A stretch of DNA of 64,000 nt, from NCBI RefSeq assembly GCF_020379485.1, contig NC_063437.1, positions 1,178,001 through 1,242,000 on the forward strand, given 5' to 3'. A program made the translations under genes and the position numbers. The notes below the pieces were generated by a model, which was not told the origin of the DNA, searched no databases, and was given only the letters and a program-made list of their open reading frames with translations. This DNA is from Brassica napus (taxonomy: Eukaryota > Streptophyta > Magnoliopsida > Brassicales > Brassicaceae). Shown here in pieces: positions 53,601 through 64,000 of the stretch (its first letter is position 1; every line of letters starts with the position of its first letter).

Positions 53601-54375
53601 CCACAACTTGTTACTCTGTAATTTGTATTTTTTTTGGAAAACTCTGGAAAACTATTTTATCATCTTTGTAAAACTGCATTGTGTTTCGAGTGTGACATTA
53701 TTATTATGTAGATGGAAACTTGATTCGTTATGACATTTACTATTATGATTACTCTAGTCTGACTAATAATTCAATTAAACATGTTTTTTTCAAAACTTTC
53801 TCAAAAATTATGAAAACTCTTACTATCTCCATAATAAACCTTATAGTTTCACTCACACTTTGTGAATGAAGAACATGTCACAAAAGAGATTATCAGGTAA
53901 TGTTTGTTTCCCAAATATTTGTGCAGTGAACAAGATAAATATCATGTTCAAGTACTAAAATCGAAAGTAAAACAAGAAAACCAAACTGAAAGCACTGGTA
54001 ACACTGAATAAATTATAAACCACAGAAAGTACAACTATGAGCAAATCTCGTAAAACTAGTATCTTATGTAAAACTAAGAACAAATTTCGGGGAGGGAAAT
54101 GAAATTACATTGGCGCCAAAACATATGAGGGAAAATAATTATTTTAATTATTTTAACTATTTTCATTTTCTTTCTCTATTTTCTTCCATTTCCCCTCTAT
54201 GTCACGTCCCATCTCTCTCTCTCTCCACTCCATCCCTCTACTTCTCTCCCTCCTCCCCCTTCTTTACCGAGCCATCTCTCTCTCTCTCTCTCTCTCCACT
54301 CCACTCCATCCCTCATTCCTCTCTCTCGATCTCTTTCGGTTTCTCCCATTTCTCTCTGACAGTAATAACTGAAGC
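53601..54375 (+). promoter_or_regulatory. MULE 3' flank and GRF-gene promoter with E2F-type site
   Basis: The MULE 3' UTR is followed by a spacer with scattered GGAAAACT and GTAAAACT motifs (53630-53660 and 54050-54080). At 54110-54119 there is TTGGCGCCAA, a perfect palindromic match to the E2F binding core. From about 54170 the sequence is CT-rich, with a long TCTC microsatellite at 54270-54300, typical of a plant 5' leader. The site lies about 265 bp upstream of the next start codon. Confidence 0.5.
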
Positions 54376-54983
54376 ATGACTCATCCCGACGAGGAGTACA
54401 GTCACATGAAGGCCTTGAAGAGACACAACGACATGCTTGGTTTCGTGGCTGATGCGCAGTACGGCGTCCCGACCAAGTGCCCGTGTGGTGGAGGTATCAT
54501 TCCCGAGGTATCTCCGTGTAACAAGTTTCCCAATGATTTTGATACGCAACCTGGAAGGAGGTACTTCACCTGCAAAAACTTTGAGGTAATTTTCATGTTG
54601 TGCAAAACTGGTAAAACTTGTATAACTAGAACCTGCTAAGCAGGTAAAACTTGCATAACTTGCTAGGAAAACTAGGAAAACTAGGAAAACTAGGAAAACT
54701 AGAAAAACTAGAAAAAACTAGGAAAACTAGAAAAACTAGAAAAAACTAGAAAAACTAGAAAAAACTAGAAAACTAGGAAAACTAGGAAACTGGTAAAACT
54801 GGAAAACTTGAAAAACTTGTATAACTTGTGATAAAACTTGTGCAGAATAATGGTCTCCACTTTCGTACGCCGTGGGTGATCGCGATTCAGGACGAGGTTA
54901 CTAAGTTAGTAGACCGTGTCAAAGAGATGGCTGAGGAGATTGATCGCCTCAAGGCTCAGCTTTACCAACTCCACCGTCCATGA
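54376..54983 (+). CDS. GRF-type zinc-finger protein (transposon-associated)
   Basis: Two exons (54376-54585 and 54846-54983) give 115 residues. The first carries a GRF zinc finger: TKCPCGGGI, then GRRYFTCKN. The second gives LHFRTPWVIAIQDE and a short coiled coil (VTKLVDRVKEMAEEIDRLKAQL). GRF fingers bind nucleic acids, and small GRF/coiled-coil proteins of this type are abundant in Brassicaceae genomes. Here it sits between a MULE transposase and a B3 gene. The intron is filled by a minisatellite. The role in the element is unknown; it may be a passenger or an accessory transposition factor. Confidence 0.82.
54655..54830 (+). repeat. Minisatellite in the GRF-gene intron
   Basis: About fifteen tandem copies of an approximately 10-bp unit, ACTAGGAAAA or ACTAGAAAAA, with CTTGTATAACTTG-type units at both ends. 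The same words occur singly in the MULE leader intron (about 50955-51010) and in the spacer downstream of the transposase. Confidence 0.88.
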
Positions 54984-55545
54984 TCCCATCTTGTTGCTCT
55001 AAGTTGTTGTTGTTCTAAGTTGTTGTTGTTCTATGTCTTATGATGGTACTTTGATCCATGTTGCTACTTTCCTTCTCTATGTGTGTGTCTTATGACTCTA
55101 TGTGTGTGTCTTATGACTTAAACTATCTATCTAATGTTTATGTGTTTTGTGGTTTACTTCTCTATGCGTGTGTCTTGTGACATTATACTAAAATAACAAG
55201 TTTGCAACATCAAACCAAAATCAAGAAAATGATTAACTAAAAGTCGAAAAATGATTAACTAAAGTCACAGACCAAATCTATATTATCATTCAGGACGTGA
55301 AAATGATTAACCAAAAGTCGAAACTCTATATAACTAATTGACATGAAAATGATTAACTAAAAGTTTGCAACATCAAACCGAAATAACAAGTTCAAAGTAC
55401 CATCAAATCAAAATAACAAGTTGAAAGTACCAAAAAGCAAACATATAAAAGACACACAAAATAAGTTCAAAGCACAAGACATTGTGCTCTTAAGATCAAG
55501 TCACAACCAACATAGACGCGTCCCCAACTAGAACACATGATCTTC
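54984..55545. repeat. Spacer with several families of short repeats
   Basis: A GTTGTTGTTCTA run (about 55005-55035) and a CTATGTGTGTGTCTTATGACT pair (55077-55120) lie in the GRF 3' region. Then AAATGATTAACTAAAAGTCG occurs about four times (55228-55360). CATCAAACCRAAATAACAAG with TTCAAAGTACC occurs about three times (55208-55435). A CTAAAGTCACAGACCAAATC segment at 55259 is repeated at 56594, beyond the B3 gene. Confidence 0.7.
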
Positions 55546-56541
55546 CTAGTTCACCCGGGAGGAAGAAGCAATGTCACCTGCAGATTTAAGACACTCCTTA
55601 CTTGGAGAACAGACACACATCAATGGCAAAGTGTTCCCATCTCCAACCACATTGAAGACAAAGCTGTCTCCAATGTGGCATTTGTTTTCAGCACAGAACT
55701 TTCTCCACCCTTTGATGTAGTAGAAGCCGCCTGATTCGTTAAATCGCATTGACACATTCCACGCCTTTCCCTCTATGTTCACTAGTTTCGCCTTCTTGCA
55801 TTCTTTGTTCAGAGCATTACAACCAGTAGCCCCCACAGGGAGATTCTGCAACAAAAGAACATAAACATATGTGTCAGAACAACATAAAGATGTGTAAGTA
55901 CACAAAAGAACACTCGTTTCACTCACAAGTTTGTCTTCACGGACATTAGAATCCGTGACCTCAGCCTTAAAACAGTAGTCCCACGAGTAAGAAAACCTAG
56001 CCCCTGTTCCTGCTGAAACACAAGAAACAAACAACAACTTCAAAAAACCTCATAAGTAACCTATGCTAGTGCGGTGACTTTGAATCACACTTACTATTGT
56101 TCTGGTGGTCATGGGCTTCTTCCATTGAGTTGGGATATGTGTACTGGATGTCACAGCAGCTCGGACCAAAGGGAGTGACGTGAAAGACCATGGAACCTTT
56201 GAGTTTGAAGATGACAATGTCTCCTATTCGAAGGTCATGTGCCTCAGCGAACTCCTTCCAACCTCGGGTGAGTCGCCTCTCTTCTTGTATCACTTGCCAT
56301 GTTTGATCCATAGCGTCGGATGTTAGTGTCCATGTGTTCCCATTCGTCTTCCCTTGGATGTGCTTGGAGAAAAATACAATGGGTATTGTCTGCAATCAAG
56401 ATTTGAGGTAAGTTACACAAACAAGGAAGAAATCAGGTTCTTGCAATCAAGAAAAGGCAATACAGAGAGTGTGTTTACCAAGTGAGTCTGGAATCCAGGA
56501 AGCAAAGGTTGGAAGAAATGAGGTTCTTGCGGTTGCACCAT
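55546..56541 (-). CDS. B3-domain (REM-like) DNA-binding protein
   Basis: Four exons on the minus strand: 56541 to about 56480, about 56392-56093, about 56012-55927 and about 55846-55546. The start MVQPQEPHFFQPLLPGF is a usual REM opening. The first B3 domain contains IPIVFFSKHI, then RRLTRGWKEFAEAHDLRIGDIVIFKL. The second contains WNVSMRFNESGGFYYIKGWRKFC and HIGDSFVFNV. B3 domains bind DNA, and two domains in a short protein is typical of REM proteins, which act mainly in reproductive tissue. The frame is intact. It runs toward the GRF gene and its upstream region approaches the OASC promoter. It may be captured by the MULE or simply adjacent. Confidence 0.82.
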
Positions 56542-57240
56542 CTGCAAACAAGAAACAAAAGCTAGACAAAGTTAGACGCATGTCAAGGAACTTGCTAAAG
56601 TCACAGACCAAATCTATATCATTCTATATCATTTTCAGTTTTATTTAACCATTTGCTAAAACCGAAAACTAGCAAATGAACTCAATCAAGCATCATGAGG
56701 GATCCCGCATCATGAACTCCATCGACTGAGCTAGCATAAAATTCTCAATCAAGCATCATGCACTCGATATAACCAAAACTAGCATCATGAACTCGATCAA
56801 CAGATCTAATTCATGAACTCAATCAATCAAATACGCTAAGCAAAGCCGTCACTCGATCGATGGACCGAATCTAAAAAACCCTAAGCAACTTAATTAACCA
56901 TTTGGTGGTGTCGCCATCTAAAAAACCCTAAGCAACACTAAACAAAGCCGACGTTTTCTCCAACCCTAAAGAAATGAACCGACGTTTTGTAGTTTCTTCA
57001 TAAAAATGGTAAACTCGATCGATGGAGAAACAGAACCGACGAGGAAGACATACCTTCGGTTGTGTCGCTATCGGTGGGATTGGCCGTTGCTGGTCAGGAG
57101 TCTCCTCTTCGGTGGAATTGGCCGTCGCTGGTGGGGGTAGCGGGGATCTCCCTCGGTTGTGTCGCCGAAGTGTCGAGAGAGGGAAGGGCTTCCCGAAAAT
57201 GAGAGGGAATCGGGTCTGGTTTGGGGATTTAAGATAGGGA
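56542..57240 (-). promoter_or_regulatory. B3 gene upstream region, possible leader exon
   Basis: A GC-richer stretch at 56930-57235 has an open frame on the minus strand (107 codons) without recognisable features. It may be a leader exon. Short repeats with AATCAAGCATCATG and CATGAACTCGATC lie at 56685-56830. The right part could be the outer edge of the MULE island, but no terminal repeat was found. Confidence 0.35.
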
Positions 57241-57512
57241 ATTGGTACCATTCGGTTTTTGGACGGTTATGTTTTAATTTCGGGTCGAAATTAGGGATTG
57301 GTTCGTGGTTCAACTCAATTCGGTTATTCCTTTGGTTAAGGTAGGTACAACCGGTAAATACTTCAAATGTTCTAGGGTTAAATGTAATTTCCGGCTTTTT
57401 ATTTAACTTACCATTTTTGTTTTGTTTTCATGTCTTACAGAGATTAGAGATATAGCTGGGTGGGTATAGGAGATGATGTCCCAATCGACGTCGTATTCTG
57501 AAAAGCACGATC

Positions 57513-60389
<2,877 letters not shown>

Positions 60390-61470
60390 ACAAAAGCAAA
60401 TATCTTTCTTCTACTGTTAGGTTTGCCTCTTGAGAGTGCTAAGCCATTCTTGCTTATCAATAAGCCAAATAGTGCAACTTGTATTGTTCAACATTTCTAT
60501 CAAAAATCCCCAATGGATAATTAATTAGATACAATTAAACAAGATGAATTATCCATCTATATTTTTTTGTTAACCAATAAATTGTAGCCGTTGGTGTGTA
60601 ATATGTACGATTATTTAAATTTATAATGATCAAATTAATGACTTTGGGTTTAGTAGTATCTTGATGCCCAAAACGGAATCTGAGAAAGGTCATGTCAACC
60701 ATGTTAAGCTTCAATGGCTGAAATCATGACAACAGAGTTTTGGCATTAGAGATTTATGCTATTTTGAAAACAAAATGCTTAGCAGATAGACCAGGTTACA
60801 ACAATATGACTAGATATAATCTTTAGATTCAGCATGATCAAACCTAGTTTCAAAGGGGGGAACAAATAAAAATAAAGTTATACATGTGGCTAGTTATCAA
60901 AACCAGATACAATTTTTTAACTAGAAATGTTGATTTACTTTATTCAACAGTAAAAAAAAAAACAATGCAAGTCTATATTAAAAATCAGGGAAGAGCATGA
61001 TCTTTCAAAGATTTTACTTCATTCTAAGTTTGAAGCAAGAGACAGACAAGACAAGTTCCTGAGGTTGGAGATCGACCAGCATTGACAAGGACGGAGCGAG
61101 CAACAAAAAAAAAAATAGAGACCTGAATGGGCGGAGTTTGAATAAGTTTAGCAGCACTAAGAAGAAGCAGAAAAGAGTCTGAGCAAATGAAGAAGAAATA
61201 ATGGTTTGCTTATATAGCTTTCTAGAAAAAGAAAAAGGTTGTGGCTCAGAGAAAACTTGAGAGGTAGTTTGGCATTGATTTAATCTGGTGGACTTAAAAA
61301 TAAAGACAAGAATAGCATAAAACCAAAATCGAGTATTACATCCACTGTAATAGACTAATTTCCACTAAACATAGAATAAAACAAAGAAAGGTACAAAAAC
61401 ACATGATGAAAAGGAAACATGATAAAAAGAGACTCATTCGGTTATTTTCAACTTAATCATCTTCCTCTTC
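60390..61470. other. OASC 3' UTR and intergenic
   Basis: The 3' UTR runs to about 60530. No gene is recognised beyond it. A GC-richer stretch at about 60985-61250 has no supported reading frame. Confidence 0.5.
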
Positions 61471-61661
61471 TTAGTCTTCCTCTTTCTTCATCTGGTAACG
61501 AAAGTACCGAACGCACCCGAGATTGGATATGAACACTATTGAAGCAATGACTGGATTAAAGAATATCCAGTGTCGCACTTCCTTTATAATGCTCGAGAAA
61601 GATGTACATTCTCGACTTTCAGTACAAGAAGATTCAACGAATGATCGTGTTTCATAACAAT
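61471..61661 (-). pseudogene. Orphan C-terminal exon with one membrane segment
   Basis: The minus strand reads open for about 63 codons, from a possible AG acceptor at about 61662 to a TAA at 61473-61471. It begins HCYETRSFVESSC and contains a hydrophobic stretch FFNPVIASIVFISNLG followed by a basic-then-acidic tail YFRYQMKKEED. This pattern looks like a genuine C-terminal transmembrane end. Immediately upstream in transcription direction lies the diverged tandem array, so earlier exons are missing. Family not recognised. Confidence 0.35.
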
Positions 61662-62930
61662 GCTTTAATGTGACTTTGATTTAAGTTATAAACTGTAAAC
61701 GTTGAACTAAAATTATGAATAAATTAATCTAAACATTATCTAAATAATGAAACATTTTTTATTTTATGCATTTTTAAGATAATGTTTGGTTTAGCAATTT
61801 TTGAATATCATTTAAGTTGAAAACATCAATTTTTAAAAAATAGTATTCAACTTATGATATTTCAAGCAATATTTATTATAAATATCATGATTGATGAACA
61901 TCAATGTCGACTTTGAATGGACTTATTGTGAAACTTTAATGTGACTTTGAATTAGGTTATAGACTTATAGTCATTAAACTAAAATTATGAATAAGTTAAT
62001 CTAAACATTGTCTAAGTTATTATGACTTTCGGTATTTTTTTGCTATTCTAAGATAAAGTTTGTGAATTATCAACTTTCAAATATTGTTTAAGCTGAATTC
62101 ATTAATTTTTGAAAAGTTTTATTCAACGTATGATATATTTCAAGTAAATTCTCTTATAAAAATCATGAATATCTGAACGTTATTTAAAATTTTGAATGGA
62201 CTTATTGTGAAACTTTAATGTGACTTTGAATGAAGTTATAGACTTATAGTCATTGAGATAGAATTATGAATAAGTTAATCTGAACATTGTCTAAGTTATG
62301 AATATTTTTTCTATTTTTTGCTATTTTAAGACAAGGTTTGTGCATTATCAATTTTAACATTGTTTAAATTGAATTCATCAAGTTTTGAAAAGTAGTTTCA
62401 ACTTATGATATTTCAAGCAATTTCTCTAATAAATATCATGAATTGTTGAATATTAATGTCGATTTTGAATGGACTTATTGTGAAACTTAATTTTTATTTA
62501 AAAGTAATATTTAACTTATCGTATTTCAAGAAATTTCTCTTATAAATATTATGAAATGTTGAACATTATTGTTGATTTTGAAATTTTAATGTGACTTTGA
62601 TTTAAGTTATGAAAATATAGTCATTGAAATAGAGTTATGAATAATTTAATCTGAACATTGATTATGTTATGAATACTTTTTATATTTTTTGATATTCTAA
62701 GATATGTTTTGTGGATAATCAAAACATTCTTTAAGTTGAATTCCTCTATTTTTAAAAAGTATTATTCAATTTATGATATTTCAAGTAATTTCTCTTATAA
62801 ATATCATGAAATGTTGAACATTAATGTCTATTTTGAAACTTTAATGTGACTTTGATTGAAGTTATAAAATTATAGTCATTGGACTACAATTATGAAAAAT
62901 TTAATCTAAGATAAGGTTTTCATTAAACTT
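61662..62930. repeat. Diverged tandem array, unit about 255-280 bp
   Basis: The phrase CTTTAATGTGACTTTGA recurs near 61662, 61934, 62213, 62583 and 62839, with a truncated extra unit at about 62470. Each unit also holds AATTATGAATAA, TTAATCTRAACATT and CTTATGATATTTCAAG in the same order. It is AT-rich and non-coding, and could be a satellite-like array or the interior of a transposon. Confidence 0.8.
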
Positions 62931-64000
62931 TATTTTTCATGAGAATTGTTAACTTCAATGTAAATTAATTAAGATATTTTTAAGAGTTTTCAAATGATGC
63001 TAGAACTGGGAATTCTATAAATTTTGGAGAGAGTGAAAAATACTTATACATTATTCAAAGTTTTTGTATTGTGTTCATATCCAATTTTATTTGGCCGCAC
63101 AATTTGCATCAAACTCTCATTTTATGTATTTTATTAGTAAAAAATCAATCTTATTTAATAATATAACCTCAGTTGTTAAAACAATTGCACATGCATGAGA
63201 TATTAGCATCACATAAGTTTAATGTGTGTTTTTATATCCATACAACAAGACAAGAATATCAACTAAAGTATTTTTATCTGATGAAATAAGTGTGGATGAA
63301 AATATAACGATTCATACTATTTCATTTTTTCTAGTTGTCATATTTTTCAAATTTTATTTTAAAAATTTCAACTATTATCAATAGCAAAACAATAGTGAAA
63401 ATTTATTAAAAACAGTGGTGGTAGTCATTAGTTTTTTTGGCAATTAGAGGTTCACATCATTTAGTTTAATTTGGTTCTTATATTCTAATTTGTATTATGT
63501 ATCATTTTTATTTTGATTTTAATATTAAAGCGAATTAAATTGGAAATAATTTGTTAGGATCGGCATAATAAAAATATATATATTTTATGCAGTAAAAAGT
63601 TATAAGAACCCATGGAAATCATAAAAATATATTTGCATGAGTTAATTAATTTTCTAGTTTTACTACAATATATAGAAATCCAATATGATTAAAATAGAAA
63701 TAATTATTTCATTATACATATTTTATCATCACATTTGTATTTTACTGTTTTAAAACCATTTTATATACAATATCTAAATATGAAAGGAATTGATGTCATT
63801 ATGCTACAATACACATTTATCAAATTTGAAGTGATTTTTATTTTAATTTTTCTGTGGTCAATACTTTGTATTACTTTTAAACATTTTTCGAGTGTTATGA
63901 CTTCGTGCTTTCTATATTACAATTTAAAACACTACATTTACAATTAGATATCACAAATCTACAGAAACCTCCAAAACCAACATCATCTTATCCTTTACCA
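62931..64000. other. AT-rich intergenic, nothing recognised
   Basis: No coding region, RNA gene or clear repeat boundary is seen. The 70-codon open frame at 63735-63947 is low-complexity, hydrophobic and not convincing. Confidence 0.5.

Noticed and set aside
54655..54830. CRISPR-like array
   Set aside because: The units are about 10 bp with no unique spacers and lie in a plant intron; this is a minisatellite.
56928..57251. 107-codon minus-strand gene upstream of OASC
   Set aside because: Pro/Arg-rich with no domain; more likely leader or promoter sequence of the B3 gene.
63735..63947. 70-codon hydrophobic plus-strand frame
   Set aside because: Low-complexity AT-rich sequence with Ile/Phe/Tyr bias and no splice or homology signal.

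Overview
The window is nuclear DNA of a flowering plant, very probably a Brassicaceae close to Brassica or Raphanus. It has intron-rich genes with GT/AG splice sites, plant-type tRNA genes, an AT-rich intergenic background and many plant transposons. The recognisable host genes are ATG4, a Rab GDI, a LETM1-like protein, LSM6, an SR-like protein of the At3g59800 type, an MPK10-type MAP kinase and the mitochondrial cysteine synthase OASC. From memory of the Arabidopsis gene order, these follow At3g59950 to At3g59760 in descending order. The block therefore looks collinear with the lower arm of Arabidopsis chromosome 3, with several genes missing and transposons in the gaps.

Layout. 1-15.8 kb is transposon territory: a terminal-repeat element, a Helitron carrying an RPA-like pseudogene and a RING-H2 gene, a 5.1 kb LINE with intact 16-bp target-site duplications, a third Helitron, and a Helitron nested inside another Helitron. 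15.9-32.1 kb is the gene-rich core: ATG4 (with a SINE in a leader intron), two tRNA genes, GDI (minus), an orphan exon, LETM1-like, LSM6 (minus) and the SR-like gene. 31.25-46.08 kb is a tandem segmental duplication. Its two units each carry an MPK10-type gene (minus), and comparing the units reveals empty sites for three younger insertions and a 300-bp gene-conversion tract. 46.1-49.8 kb holds a PIF/Harbinger-like element with a nested LINE fragment, then a broken long coding sequence of unknown origin split by a hAT-like element. 50.4-57.2 kb is a Mutator-like island: a MULE transposase, a GRF zinc-finger gene and a two-domain B3 gene, with a recurrent AAAACT-type motif in its introns and spacers. 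57.5-60.4 kb is OASC. 60.4-64 kb is AT-rich, with a diverged tandem array and one orphan exon.

The host genes do housekeeping work: autophagy, vesicle traffic, mitochondrial ion and ribosome function, RNA decay and splicing, MAP-kinase signalling and cysteine synthesis. They do not form one pathway. The most unusual parts are the MPK10 duplication with its conversion tract, the MULE/GRF/B3 island, and the unassigned broken gene at 47.6-49.7 kb. All boundaries and splice sites were placed by eye; no database search was run.
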